From Taiwanofungus camphoratus (Eukaryota; Basidiomycota; Agaricomycetes; Polyporales; Taiwanofungaceae): a stretch of DNA of 64,000 nt. Location of the stretch: assembly GCA_003999685.1 (NCBI GenBank), contig CP021220.1, forward strand, positions 3,906,001 to 3,970,000. Reading direction: 5' to 3'. Shown piece by piece: positions 11,086-23,451 of this stretch. The position numbers and the translations under genes are program-made. The first letter of the stretch is position 1; every line of letters starts with the position of its first letter. The notes below the pieces were generated by a model. The model did not search any database. It was not told the DNA's origin and was given only the letters and a program-made list of their open reading frames with translations.

Positions 11086-12840
11086 CTACTCTCCGTTGAG
11101 ACCATTCCTCTGTGAGCCGTCTATCCAAGTCTGCCACTCCCGTATTACATCTGCCAAATCCTTTGCCATGGTCATTTTTGCCTCGCGCATTGGAACACCG
11201 TACACCCCCTCGACCAGGCCTCGTCTTAGAAATGGAATAAACACCTGGCTATACACCGTGCCCACAGCTCGTAACACCTCCGAATCCTTCTTCTCTTCCA
11301 CTTTGCTGTCAGCTCCTGCCGTCCAAGGCCTCTGCTGCGCCAAAATAAGCAATGCTGTGAGACCCTTCGTGAGGGCCTCCTCCAACGCGTGCAGTAGGTC
11401 TCCCAGCAGCTCTATGGGTGCGAACATGCGCAGACTATTGAGGGCTGTCAGGACGGCATTCGTGTATGTGGCGAGGGGAGGATATGAGACCAGGATCGGT
11501 GGCGGCACGTTTGCTGGGCCGGAAGCGAGTGCCTCAAGCTGGTTAGCGGTGGGTAGCGGCGGGGACACAAAGGATGATGGCGAAACGAGGAACTTGGACG
11601 GTCTCGTGACGGATGAAGACGTAGAGTGTGATCTTGGCTTGTCTTCACGGGTACCTGTGCCTTGCCTCAACTTGCTGCACCAGCTCTCTGCCGCATCCTG
11701 CAGCTCTTTCGTAATGCCCTTCTTAACGGCGTCAACGAAGATCGGGGCTAGCAAGCTCTTGAAATCCATTCCGACCCGCGCAAATGAGTTTGCGCAGTAT
11801 GTAAGTTGGGTTAGAAGGGACGTGAGAAGCGATGGATCCGGGATGAGTGGGAGAGTGTCGCGGAGGAGCGATAGCAGCGTCTGCAGATGAAGCGTCGTAA
11901 ACGTAGTAAGCAAAGTATGCAGCCGCGTTGGTGTGGACAAGGAAGTTGATGGTGCGCGGTCGAGGAAGATGGTCGTGTACTGTGTGATGACATCGTGCAC
12001 GCCCTCCCGCCATAGATCCACGTATCGTTTGAGGTACCTAGCGTATGCTTCCTTCTCCTTGTCTCTGTCACCTCCCAGGCCCTTTCTCTCGATTTCGAGA
12101 GTTTTGAGCACGCCCTCGATACAGGCTCCTCGGCCTGTCAGGAAAGTCAATGCCAGTTCTTCTTCTTCAAGCACCTCCATCTTGCGAAGGAAGCCAACAG
12201 CACGGAACAGTGCAGGCAGCTTGGCCTGCTCACTGAGCATATGTAACAGCTGGCCGAGCATAGCTTGGACACGCGTGTCGCATTCCGATTTCACGGACTG
12301 AATAAGGGAGTTGGACGGAAAGCGCTGAGACAGTGCGGTCGCGTGGTCTGCGAGCAGCAGAGCCTCTGTATAGTTGTGGTTGCGGATACACGAATCCAGA
12401 AGGACAGGCAGAGAGAGTACATCATGGAGTTTGTCGTGGTGCTCGAGAACCAATGCCGCCTTCCTGCGTTCTTTCTGAATCTCCCGCGTGTCCTGGGCGA
12501 ATGTACGCGCCGACCCTTCGAGGGCTGGCAATGATGATATGAGAGCATCCAATGAGGAGGAAAATGAGGATAGCGACGAGGAAAGCGTGGATGTTGTCGA
12601 GTGGAGAGAGAGAAACGTGGGGTAGGAGGTATAGCAAAGAGTGGTCAAGGCATTCGTGAGCTGCGCAGACGAGGATGAAAGCTCCGTAGGCTCAGACTCG
12701 AGAGCGGATAGTGGAAGGCTTGTCAAATGCGTCAAATAGGCTGATATGTCCGGCGGGGGTATCGTACTCGACGACGAGAATGTAATGATGTCCGATAAAA
12801 GGGGTACATCAGAGAACCCAGGTTTCAAGATGTCTGTCAT
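11086..12840 (-). CDS. COG8: Conserved oligomeric Golgi complex subunit 8 (Dor1 family)
   Basis: Intronless, 584 residues. COG8 belongs to lobe B of the COG tethering complex on the Golgi, needed for retrograde vesicle docking and for correct glycosylation. The N-terminal half matches the Dor1/COG8 pattern: YLTHLTSLPLSALESEP, then LCYTSYPTFLSLH, the LVLEHHDKLHDVLSLP region, CIRNHNYTEALLLADHA, LLHMLSEQAKLPALFRAVGFLRKM and RYVDLWREGVHDVITQYTTI. The middle has a Ser-rich linker at about residues 400-425. The final part (GLTALLILAQQRPW) is less conserved. The ATG at 12840 is the first in frame and begins directly before the conserved domain. It is divergent to NOG2, with 206 bp between the start codons. 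Confidence 0.87.
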   Translation of the reverse strand: MTDILKPGFSDVPLLSDIITFSSSSTIPPPDISAYLTHLTSLPLSALESEPTELSSSSAQLTNALTTLCYTSYPTFLSLHSTTSTLSSSLSSFSSSLDALISSLPALEGSARTFAQDTREIQKERRKAALVLEHHDKLHDVLSLPVLLDSCIRNHNYTEALLLADHATALSQRFPSNSLIQSVKSECDTRVQAMLGQLLHMLSEQAKLPALFRAVGFLRKMEVLEEEELALTFLTGRGACIEGVLKTLEIERKGLGGDRDKEKEAYARYLKRYVDLWREGVHDVITQYTTIFLDRAPSTSLSTPTRLHTLLTTFTTLHLQTLLSLLRDTLPLIPDPSLLTSLLTQLTYCANSFARVGMDFKSLLAPIFVDAVKKGITKELQDAAESWCSKLRQGTGTREDKPRSHSTSSSVTRPSKFLVSPSSFVSPPLPTANQLEALASGPANVPPPILVSYPPLATYTNAVLTALNSLRMFAPIELLGDLLHALEEALTKGLTALLILAQQRPWTAGADSKVEEKKDSEVLRAVGTVYSQVFIPFLRRGLVEGVYGVPMREAKMTMAKDLADVIREWQTWIDGSQRNGLNGE

Positions 12841-13046
12841 AGCTGTATATTAGCAAATTGGATAATGCTTCGAACCTCAAGTGGTAGTGAAAACTAGCGA
12901 TACATGAATAATATTCAGAAAGCACGAAACGTCGTAGAACTCCGTCCAATTCAGGCAACTCGTGATCGGAGGCCGCAACTTTTTGTAGCACTTGCCCACG
13001 CCGAGTGCAGGGTTTCTTCAAGTCGACAACTTTGTCTTCGCTGGCC
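12841..13046. promoter_or_regulatory. Compact bidirectional promoter, COG8 / NOG2
   Basis: Only 206 bp separate the two start codons. No clear TATA box is seen, which suits two housekeeping genes. The exact elements cannot be read from sequence alone. Confidence 0.5.
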
Positions 13047-15403
13047 ATGGCACCCTCCAAGAAGCCCGTGTCATCTTCCAAAGCTCGTTCTTCCTCTCAG
13101 CCATCCCTGAAGAAGGTTAAAGGCGAAAACTTCTATCGCAATGCGAAAGCTGTGGCCAGATTGAAGATGCTGAGCGGGGGCAAAGCCGTCCGCGATCGAG
13201 ATGGAAAAATCATCCAGGCAGCCGCCTTTCAAAAGGGGGAGGATGAAACGACACCTGGGCGAGTGCAGCCCGACCGCAGGTGGTTTGGTGTGTAGTCCTG
13301 CTTGGAGCGTGTCGAGTTTATGCTGAGTGTTCGTCAGGTAACACCAGGGTTATCTCGCAAACTGCTCTTGATCATTTCCGGACCAGCCTTGCTTCAAAAC
13401 AGCATGATCCGTATTCAGTGCTCCTTCGCCGCAACAAGCTTCCTATTACTCTGCTCGACGATACTGCTAATCCAAACACTCGCAAGGTACGTCTGCTGCG
13501 CGTTGCCTCCTTTAAGAACGATATATTAATATTGTAGGTACTGTGATAGCGGTCACACATCGTCGAGACAGAACCCTTTAAGGACACCTTTGGTCCCAAA
13601 GCTCAGCGCAAGAAGCCGAGATTGGATGTGGGCACTTTTGAAGAGCTCAGTAAACTCGGTTCTGCAGCGGCAGAGGAAGCGGATAGTGCTGCCGACATGG
13701 TAGAGGGGTCATCCGGTTTGTTTGAATTGCTTCATTATGCTTGCATCATTTGAATTGGTATGCTACAGCACTTGCTGCATCGACCCCGGCATCGAATGAC
13801 TTCCAAACGCACGCCGATGTCATCGAGCCTATCTACGCCAAGGGTACTTCTCGCCGGATATACGGCGAACTCTATAAAGTCATAGATTCCTCTGATGTTA
13901 TTCTGCATATTCTCGATGCTCGAGATCCCATGGGAACGCTGTGCGAGTCTGTCTTGGAATACATCAAAAAGGAAAAGGCCCACAAGCAAGTTGTGCTTGT
14001 CATCAACAAATGTGATCTTGTTCCGAACTGGGTTACAGTGAGTATCTTCTCTTATGCAATGATGCGCAGCAGAGGTTGATGAAGCTTGTCAGGCACGGTA
14101 CATCCAGCACCTTACACCTCGTTACCCTACTCTCGCCTTCCACGCTTCACCTAACCACTCTTTCGGAAAGGGCTCGCTCATTCAGCTCCTGCGACAATTC
14201 TCGCAGCTACATTCGGACAAGAAGCAGATCTCGGTGGGCTTTGTTGGCTATCCCAACGTGGGAAAGAGTAGCGTCATCAACACACTAAAAAGCGGGAAGG
14301 TATGCAATGTTGCGCCCGTACCGGGCGAGACGAAAGTAAGCTCTTGTTTCCGGAGCCGGGTCACGAGGCTCAATTTCCGCATCCTTAGGTGTGGCAATAC
14401 ATAACACTCACCAAACGCATCTATTTGATCGACTGCCCGGGTATCGTCCCCACTTCCGCCAAAGACTCGCAAACCTCCACAGTCCTCAAAGGGGTTGTGC
14501 GCGTCGAGGCGCTCGCCACGCCTTCCGAGCACATCCCCGCGCTCATGGAACGCGTCAAGCCCGTCTACCTCTCGCGTACATACGGCATACCGCTCCCCGA
14601 CCCGGACGACGCCAGCCGAGGCTGGGAGCCCGAGGTCTTCCTGGACAAGCTGGCGCGAATGAAGGGCAGACTTCTGAAAGGCGGCGAGCCAGACTTGGAG
14701 GCTGTCGCAAAGATCATGCTGAGCGACTGGGTAAGAGGCCGGATCCCGTTCTTCGTCGCGCCGCCTGAGAGGCCGGAGGAGGTGAATAAGGCAGAGGCGA
14801 AGAAGGCGAAAGAGGCTGGTGCTGATGCGAAGGGCAAGGCAAGGGCGGCGGATCCTGAGGAAGAACCACGGGTCATTGGTGTGAAGCAGAATTTGGGTTC
14901 GATCATGCAGAAGAACACGTTCGTGAGTGAAGACATTCGCCCGCTTGAAGACGTAGCTTCCGGGGAGGAGGTAGTCGGGGAGGAGCAAGAGGATGATGCA
15001 GAGGAAAGTGATGATGGCAACGAGGCAAATGAGGAGGAGGCACTGAGTTGGAACGACGTCTTCAATGGTGAGGATGGTCTCAATGGAGAGGAAGAATTCA
15101 CTGTCTTCAGCAAATTGGATGAAGAAGCGAATTCAGTATCAGAAAATGAAGCTACGGAACTTGTTTCAAAACAAGAATCGTCAAAAGAGCCGCGCATGAA
15201 AACAAATAAGGTACCCATCCGCGCTCTTATTCAAACTGGCTGGCGTTACGACGACTGACTACACTGTCTATTTGCAGCGCAAGGCAATTAACTTCTACTC
15301 AACTGCGAATGTCAAAAACAAGAACCGTCAGAAGGCAGCACTGATGAAGTCATTACCTCGTGGCGAGAGAGGAGATGGCCGAAAGCACAGGAGAAAGGCC
15401 TAA
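13047..15403 (+). CDS. NOG2: Nucleolar GTPase 2 (Nog2/Nug2, 60S ribosome assembly)
   Basis: Circularly permuted GTPase that acts in late nuclear maturation of the 60S subunit. The NGP1 N-terminal domain is seen as [20 protein letters not shown] and [19 protein letters not shown]. The GTPase motifs then come in permuted order: G4 NKCDLVP, G1 [14 protein letters not shown], then the PGETK switch region and G3 IDCPGIV. The chain continues with YGIPLPDP and [11 protein letters not shown], an acidic linker at about 14930-15130, and a basic nucleolar C-terminus ending KHRRKA. Several short introns are needed, the last skipping to the exon that begins [19 protein letters not shown]. The acceptor before SHIVETE was picked because it keeps the frame. 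It is divergent from COG8. Confidence 0.9.
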
Positions 15404-15716
15404 TGTTCTTATTGATATTCTCATTGATATTCTGTCATTATAACCTAGCCCAAGATGATGGAACATATACACATACAGATATCCTCCTTTGGCCTTCTAA
15501 GATTTCCCCAATTATTCAGAACCGAAGGAGATGTCACAAGTACGAGATTCTTACAAGACTCCTGCACAACACATCAGTGAGATGGATATAGCCTTTACAT
15601 TTTAGTATGTAGGCCGTTCGCAGCTTGTGGCATGGGCAATCCTACTTGACATGAATTCGTGAAATACGTTGTGAATCATCAATCATCAAGTCCGGAGTCC
15701 GTTCGTCCAAATCCTA
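15404..15716. other. Intergenic between two convergent genes
   Basis: 313 bp holding the 3' ends of NOG2 and the GH89 gene. The only frame open across it is short and has no recognisable domain. Confidence 0.6.
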
Positions 15717-18079
15717 TCAAACCCAATTTTGCAATACCTGGTTAATGACATCCATGGAATTCCCAGACGCAGACCATGGTTGGCCACTACTCTGGCCCCA
15801 GGTCTGGCTGTCCCACTGCTCTCCGATAGCCAGCAACTGCTGCGATATCGTATTGCTGTCGTATGCCGACCCATTCTGGGTGATGCCCGCAAGGTACGAG
15901 ATGAACGTCTGCCACCTATTTACATAGTACGTGCCAATGAGCCCGGCCCATGCCTTCGAGGCGTAGTCATTGAGCTCCCCGTCTGGACCCCAAAGCGTGA
16001 TTTGGTTGCGTGCGTTGTATTCCAGATACGCTGCGTACGTCTCATTATTGTCTGACAGGCTCCGCGCATCCGAGATCCAAGTGCTCAGGAGGAAGTTATC
16101 GCTCGTGTACAGCAACGTATCGAGGTCAGAGAGTATGGCAAGGAGAGACTGGCCTGCACCAGTGACAGAAGCGGCAGTAGCACCTGGAGTGTAGTATTCA
16201 GAGACGAGCGCGTTATACGCATCGATGAACCTGTTCGACAGCAGCTGTCTAGTCACATCTACAGCATCGTACACGAACTCAGGAACTGTGAGCAAAGCCG
16301 AGTTCTCTGCCGCTGCCTGTACCAACGCCTGCAATGCCGGAACAATGGTTGTATTTGTGTTATACGGAATTGCAGTGGCATGGTGTCCCGTACGATCTGT
16401 TAGCCCTGATAAACTAGGCTCGAGCTCATATATGCTCTTGATGGTCGCCTGCGTATTGGGATCCTGATTGCTATACACCGTGGAGCTGAGGATACCCCAA
16501 GCCTGCTGTGCTGCAACCGGAAGCGGCTGGACAGTGTATCGACGTGCAACCCAGGCCTCGACGTATGCAGAAATATTGAGGGGTGTGGGAGACCAAGCCT
16601 GGTCGAGCAGAATATCGTACACGATTTCGTTCCCTTCTTGGCCCTCCATCGTCAGACCCATGCCCTTCATTGTGCTTCCAGGATAATTGAGGGCAGTAAC
16701 AGGGCCAGTAGTGACCTCGGGCAAGTTGCCCTCCATGCCAATGTTCCCCCCGAAGTCGTGAAGTTCACACCAAACCCATTGCTTTCCGAAGTACGAATTC
16801 GTACGGTTCCACTGAGGCGCCGCTTCGGAGTACAGATCGAGCACGATCATGCTATCGTTGTCGGTGACACCCCCCAGGTATGCGGCAACACGCTCATTCG
16901 TCCAGAACGACTCGCTACTAAAGAAAAGCCAGCCCTGCATCAACCATACTGCTTCTGGATCGGCAGCCCGAAGGCTTGCAAAAGTGCCTGCAGAGATGTT
17001 AGCAAGATACGAAAGATCTCCACTGTACGGATTGTTCTCGTTGTACTGATCCAAGGTATATATATGCGTCAGATTGGCGCCGTATGCGGCTTGCTGTTTC
17101 GATATGAAGGACTTCTGGAGGGTTGTGAAAAGCTCGTCGAACGGCTCAAGGAAAGACACGTCCGTCAGACTTGACGGGAAGCTACCCCACTGACTTCCAT
17201 TTACTATTGACGCGTTAGGGTAGACCTGAGCCATAGCTCGAGGAACGAATCCAGTGAACGCAGGCAAGATAGGCGTCATACCAAGTTCCGACATGCGCTG
17301 GACAATCTGTTGCTGGAGTGCATACTGGTCGTTAATCCACTGTGTAGGCAAATCTCCACCCCAGCTTCCTTGAATGTTTCCAAACCGGTTCCAGGCCTGA
17401 AATGCTGACCCTGAGAGGAAGGATGCGATGTCCGAGCCGGATAGCCCAGCTTCCTGAAACACTTGTACGAGTGTGTACTCATATCCGACCCAGGCTAAGG
17501 GCAGATTCACGCCGCGGAGTGCAAGCCAGTCAAGCTCGAGAGACCAGTCGTCGAAATCCCAGAAAGCCGCAGTATAATCGAATGTAACCGTATTGAAATG
17601 GTATCTGATGGTCTTGAAATCAGGATTTTCAGCATGGAGTGGAGGTATTCGTACCTGTATGGGACAATGGCACTTCCACTAACTGGTTGACCGACTGCAG
17701 GCAGACTGGTGGGAAGTTGGTCCAGCCGAGAACCTGTCCACCAGATATCGACCCCTCCATAACGCGTGACATACCTGACCACCGCATTTCTGAGGTTCAA
17801 ACGCTCCGTGGGCAATCAAAGCAGAAGCACGTACGTGTAAAGACCCCTAGCGCACGCACTGACAGTGGTACATTGTACAGTGATTCCTCCGCTCTGACCC
17901 TGGGTATCACTGATAACGAATGAATCTCCTTGCCCTTCTATCAACGCAAAGGTGAACGAGTTCTCATGCTGAGGTATGAGGCGCTGCACAAGCGAATAAA
18001 TTCCGTCCAGGCTAGTAGTGGCCGCACCGACGAGAGCCGCCCCGAGAGCCGCCGCAAGTAGCAGGGACAACCTCTGCAT
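15717..18079 (-). CDS. Secreted alpha-N-acetylglucosaminidase, glycoside hydrolase family 89
   Basis: Homologue of human lysosomal NAGLU, which removes terminal alpha-linked GlcNAc. The start at 18079 gives a signal peptide (MQRLSLLLAAALGAALVGA). An N-terminal domain (SLVQRLIPQHENSFTFAL) is followed by the catalytic barrel: WDFDDWSLELDWLALRGVNL, LAWVGYEY, NIQGSWGGDLPTQWINDQ, MTPILPAFTGFVPRA, DQYNENNPYSG, WLMQGWLF, LDLYSEAAPQWNRT, WVWCELHDFGGNIGMEGNL and GLTMEGQEGNEIVYD. The C-terminal helical domain ends with LWGPDGELNDYASKAWAGL. Many NxS/T sites fit a secreted glycoprotein. The 3' exon runs from about 17.5 kb to the stop; short 5' exons cover the rest. A TATA-like CCTATATTTAA lies about 45 bp upstream. 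In fungi the substrate is probably cell-wall or glycoprotein glycan (inferred). Confidence 0.9.
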
Positions 18080-19080
18080 GTTTGCGAGGGTGCCGGCCTC
18101 CCACCGACAGGACTGTCTTGTTAAATATAGGGCACGCTCATCGTTGTGGATCAAGATTTGAACATGCCGTCATGCGTGCGGGCGTCCGGAAATTCTGATG
18201 CCCTGCAAGAAACACCCTGGAATAACGATTGGGTCCCATGAAGGCGTGTGTAGGCGGACCGAGGCACATGCGAGTAGAATAGAACGACCAGTGAACGAGC
18301 GTGCGTGCCTGCCAATATCTGTGGATCAATAGGCCTATTTTTCCCCATCGAGGGTCTTCTCTTGACTACACAGCACACGTTCGTAAGGACAGAGGTAGGG
18401 AATGGTTAATCTGTTGTGAAGTCTTGTTTGACTTGCTTTGCATTGTCGACCTTTTCTGTTCTGCGGTACTCACAGTCCGGCGGATACACGGCACAGGACG
18501 CAACAAATGCGGAGAGTTTCCCATATATAGCGCCAACGTTTGCAATCACGGCAACATTGACTGACCCATGTCGTTGTTCCGATACGTTGAACTCGGCAGA
18601 GTTTGATCATGAACATATGCTGCAGCGTCGGTGGACGATTCATAGTGGTGGTGGTAAGTGAGGATTGATTCCGCAGCAATGTTGACCACAATTCCGGACA
18701 AACTTGAGAAGACACATCCCCATAATGTCTGATTTTCTCAAACAAGAAATATCATACATAAATATGGTGTAGATATAAGTACAGGTAGAAATGTCACAGG
18801 GATATGTCGACATGCCGCAACATAGAAGAAATAAATCACGACACTTCCTAACCTGTTTATGCCAAAGCCAAATCTTGAGAGAACAGGACTCGGAGAGTCA
18901 CTGGCACTGCCCCGACGGTCGAACAGTCTGACATCGAGCAGCGTGGCATATCTCTGGGGGGAAAGGAAAAGGAAATGGCGCTCTTTATAGACCACTTGGG
19001 CGCTTATGACACGCGGTTTCTCACGGACGACAAATTGCTACGCCTTGCTTATTTCAGATCTCAGCTCGTCGACGACAACG
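18080..19080. other. Divergent intergenic region, GH89 / mitochondrial uS15
   Basis: The left edge holds the GH89 TATA-like box (about 18121-18131, minus strand). The rest shows only short frames with no family resemblance. No repeat or RNA gene was recognised. Confidence 0.55.
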
Positions 19081-20040
19081 ATGCTAAGAGCGCGTCTGGC
19101 ACAATGTAAGTTCTGCTCACGCACAGTGAATCCCTTAGTCGATGTATATGTTTACTTGATCTATCATGGCAGGCTCTCGCTCGGTCGCGTCTTCAAGCTC
19201 ACATACTGCGCCCCTACATACATCTGCTAACTTGCAGGCCTCTGCATTCCGCAAGCGTAAATCACGCGTCGCAGAAAAGGCCAACGTCGACAAGCGCAGG
19301 GAGCGAGAACAGCTTGCGCTGAATAACAGACCTCATATCATCCTGGGCACCCGACCTGGCGATGAGGTGAGGTGGCAAAACTGTGACCTCGCAAGGATTA
19401 TTATCACCGAAGAAAACATTCTCTCTGCCCCCATCCCTCCCGCAACTGTCTCAGATGGCGAGAATGTCCAGACACCGACATTTTGCAACTATGGAATGGG
19501 TGAGAAGGAGAAGAGGATGCTGTTCGAGATTTTGCCGGCTTTGACAACAGAGGGGATGATCGCGCCACAGCAGGAGGGTGAGCAGAGGTATGAGCTGGAT
19601 AGTCTTCGGCGTGCGGACTTGAAGCAAGAACAAAAGGCGGCGATGATGGCGAGGTTGGTGGATCTGCGGAACGCGAATGCGGGCGGTATTGCATATGAGA
19701 ACCGTAGGCGCATTGTCGCAGAATTTTCTGAGCCAGAAAACCCGACGGACCCCGGGCGGCCTGAGGTTCAAGGTGCGTTCCACTGCTCCGGTATAGTCTG
19801 CAGCTCTTTGAAACTGTCAACATCATAGCTGCTCTCTTGACGATGAGAATTAGGGCTCTGTGGGGTCACCTGAGTAAGTTCAAGAAGGATATAAGTAACC
19901 GTCGGAGCCTAAGAAGATTAGTGCATCAAAGAGCAAAGGTACTCAGGTATTTGAAGCGGGTAGACCGAGATAGGTACGACAGGATACTCGAGCGTCTCGC
20001 CTTGGAACCGCAGAGCGTGGAGGGCGAGTTGGTCGTCTAA
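19081..20040 (+). CDS. Mitochondrial small-subunit ribosomal protein uS15m
   Basis: Three exons. Exon 1 encodes MLRARLAQ and is joined by a phase-1 intron to a Ser/Arg-rich stretch, together a typical mitochondrial targeting sequence. The long middle exon is a fungal-type N-terminal extension (FRKRKSRVAEKANVDKRR and on). After the last intron comes the S15 domain: TMRIRALWGHLSKFKKDI, SNRRSLRRLVHQRAKVLRYL, then KRVDRDRYDRILERLAL. These match the bacterial S15 helices, including the conserved H-L-x-x-x-K-K-D and R-R-x-L-x-x-L-V-x-x-R patterns. S15 binds the small-subunit rRNA central domain. The yeast counterpart is called Mrps28. The start at 19081 was chosen because a Met at 19166 would lose the presequence. 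Confidence 0.85.
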
Positions 20041-20622
20041 TATGATATATAGTTCTCATCTGCAGGCTGCATATATTAATACAGGGTGCAGGGTGCTTTT
20101 ACCCCCAAGTGTCTTTTTTGTTATCGGTTGATAGTCACTTCATCTCCGTGACGTTCGCACCAATCACAACTATTTCTGAAATTTGAAAGGGTATCATGCT
20201 TTGCCCCCATTCCGCGAAGACCAGAATGACTTCGGGGTGCAAGATTCTGAAGCTCCACGGAATCATTCATTTGCAAGTGATCAGCATTATGTTTCATTTA
20301 AGCAGAAAATCCCCTGTCCTGCATTTTCAATACCCCTCAAAGCCATCGCCTGTGATGTCTCCTAAACATCAAAGATGGCTTTGGTGTTGGCCTCCTGTCC
20401 CTATGATGAACCACGAGACTTGCCTGATTTGGCAGAAGTAGGTGGAGTAGCGCTTTGCCTGTGAGCTAGGTGGCGGCGCCGCATGATCGAGTACGACGCT
20501 GACCAGCAGTCAGCGACCACAGGCGCCAGTCCCTAAACACCACCCCTCGATGGCCCTAGGTCTGTATTCGCTTTCATTTCATTTCCTTCATCACGCATTC
20601 AGGAGCGTTAATCCTTTTTGTT
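20041..20622. other. Intergenic
   Basis: The sequence before the RhoGEF gene is pyrimidine-rich (about 20560-20620), a common fungal promoter feature. No gene or repeat is seen. Confidence 0.55.
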
Positions 20623-23451
20623 ATGTTTTCAGTTTCCAGCCCGCCGGCCTCCATGGTCGACTTTCCCTCTTCTTCCGAATCGCACCTTTCTGCCAGTGCC
20701 TCTGATATTGGGTACCAGCGACCGCAGCATTTGCCGTTCCGCAGAATCTCATTGCCTTCCGCACCGAACCTGCTTCATCGCCAATCTGTTGTCAGTACCG
20801 CCTCCTTTGACTCGCTTCCTGAGGAAGGTGTCTCCCCTGGTGCCGCCATGCCTGCGGTCACCCCAGCCATCATCAGGAACGCAGTTAGGGCCCCTCGTAA
20901 CAGACCATCCTCTTTGGATATCTCCAGAAGAGCTGGGAGAAGAAGCCAAATGCGGCCTATAGACGAGCACAGAGAGGCGAAGCGCAGGAGAGTCATTAAC
21001 GAATTTCACGAAACGGAGAAGTCGTATGTGGATGGGCTTGAACTCATATATTCTGTGCGTAGCATTGCGTTCTATACAGGCGTTGCCAACTTACATATTT
21101 TAATCAGCATTTCTTGACACCAATCATTGCATCTTTGGATACCCCACAACAATTACTCGACCGCTCTGAACTCACATCTGTATTTTCGAACTTCATCGAC
21201 ATCTGGAACTTGCATCGTTCTTTCTTATCATCTTTGACTGCGTTTCTTGACACTTCAACGTCTGCGCTGGACGACTCACCGCCGCCTCTGTCCCCGGTGC
21301 TACTATGCCACTTCCCCTACCTATCCTTATATACTCCGTTCGTTACATCGTTTTCGGATGCACTTGCTTCATATGCGAAGCTCCTCGCTACAAATCATGC
21401 CTTCGCTTCTTTTATTGCTCAGCAGGAGGCTGATCCGCGCTGCGGAAAGCTCAAATTCCGCGATTGGCTGCTCACAATCGTCCAGAGGTGCCCGCGTTAT
21501 CTCCTGTTGCTAAAGGACATGATTAGCTGCACAGATCAGGATGACTCGGAATTTGCTCAATTGACTGCAGTCTACACACTCGTTTCGAAGAGTAAGCGTG
21601 GCGGGTTAACGTTCTTTTGTTGCATACTCATGTCTTTGTCATAGTTACTTCATCTCTCAACACCTCTCTTCATACACATGCCCAGGTTCTTGCACTACTA
21701 GCACTCCAGCGGAACACCGCGAACCTCCCTTTCCAACTTATCACCCCTGGGCGTACCTTCCTGAAGCGCGCGCCCCTTCTTCAGCTACACGGCTCAACGC
21801 CAAGGGAACGCGAGTTTCTTCTCTTCTCTGACTGCCTACTTTGGCTCGCCAGTGCCGACGGAGACGTCTTCTCGGACAAGTGGGACATCACCACGAGCGT
21901 TGTAGGCGGCCGGCCGCCGATGATACGCACTCGGAGCAAGAGCGATGCGGATCTGTTCACGGCGGCGGAGGCTATCAAGGGCAAGGAGTCCGTACTCAAA
22001 TTCAAGCTTGGTGGCAGTCCTAAGAAGAAAGCCAGACACGCTAGCAGCGGCTCTGACGAGAGGTGGATCTATAAAGGCCATATCGACCTCGTGGATGTCG
22101 AAATAGTAGTCAGCCCATCCCGTGAATCTGGCGAGCAGAGGAGGTTCGAACTCCTCAGTCCTCATCAATCGTTCGCCGTTTATGCTGGTATGTCAGCCTC
22201 TTGCATCCTCCAGTCGTTGCAGTACCTTGACGAGCCTTGGTCTTCAGCGAGCGAAGCGGAACGTGATGAATGGAGCTCTGCTATCCGAAACGCGAAGGCG
22301 TCACTTCTTGTCTCTCTGAACATGATGCAGCCAAATTCAACCCTCACATCATCGTCCTCAACGCACCATCTCCGGCGCACACTGCAGGCCATGCCCTACT
22401 CTCCCGAGGAGGACGGGCGGAAGCCGAAGAGAGGGAAGGTGGATCACTTCGTCCCTGCGATCTGGATTCCAGATGGGAAGGCACAGAGTTGCATGAGGTG
22501 TGGACGGACCTTCGGCTGGCGCAGACGGAGACATCATTGTAGACTGTGCGGACGCTGCGTCTGCGGCAGTTGTTCTGGAAAGGTAAGGAGTTTGATGCAA
22601 CCAGTCTGACATGAGACTGAGTGTTTGCACATGGGTAGACCTTTTTCATATTGGACGACAATGTCAAAGAGTCTCACAAGCCAGCTCGGGCGTGCGATGC
22701 ATGCTACGACACTGTCTTCCCGGTGTTAGACTCTTCAGCTCAGCGATCATTCGCACCCGCAGGCACTATTCATTCCCATCTCACTCTGTCGGGCCTGCAA
22801 TCCATGCCATCCCTCATGATCTCGGACCAAAGCGGCAATTCGCCCTCCGCCTTGATGGTCGTTGATCTGGAGAGCCCCAGGAGGGTATTGACCCGGATAG
22901 ATGACGAGGCCTCTGTGGAGGACAGAAGTGAGGGGGGACCTGTCCCAGCCATCAGGCTGAAACCTGCTTCGCGGCCTCGGAGTTATATTCAGATTCTCGA
23001 AGACTTCCAAGAACATGGGCGATCGGAGACGCCTCCCTCTGCCAGTCCAAGCTTCTCTCGATTCAGTGAGCGAACGGCTGCGAGCTCGCAGCTTATCCTG
23101 GACGAGCGGGACGAGGAGCTGTTGTCGGACTCGCTAGAAACACTGGCCGATTCTCCCAGCCAGAAGCGCTCCAGTCTGCCACCAACCCCGCGCAAAGAGA
23201 ATACGGCGCGACGTCACAAGCGCTTCTCTCTGCCTGCAGTTGCGCTTCAGACCAGTCCTGTTACGACACGGCCTAATCTTGTTGGCGAAGGGAGCGGCAG
23301 GCGATTCTCCCTTGTATTGGGCAGAGGGAGTGTCAGGCAGTCGGAAGGCGGAGAAGGAAGTCGCCTGACCAGGTCTGACACATCTCCGTTGAGAGAAGGA
23401 GTGGCTGCTGGGAAGCTGAGTGAACTTTTGGGCCGAGCAAGGGGTTTGTGA
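20623..23451 (+). CDS. FYVE, RhoGEF and PH domain protein (FGD-like)
   Basis: Likely guanine-nucleotide exchange factor for Cdc42/Rho at phosphoinositide membranes. Domains in order: a Ser/Pro-rich N-terminus (about residues 1-115); a DH domain from [20 protein letters not shown] through [20 protein letters not shown]; a PH region ([44 protein letters not shown]); and a FYVE zinc finger ([36 protein letters not shown]). The FYVE core is RRRRHHC in place of the usual RRHHCR and is split by an intron. A Ser-rich C-terminal tail follows. Four or five exons are joined at short introns. The ATG at 20623 could be replaced by one at 20653, because a CAG acceptor-like site lies between them. Confidence 0.87.

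Noticed and set aside
13552-13552. Donor/acceptor choice in NOG2 that retains GTACTGTGATAG
   Set aside because: It would introduce a stop before HIVETEPF; the acceptor directly before CGGTCACAC keeps the frame.
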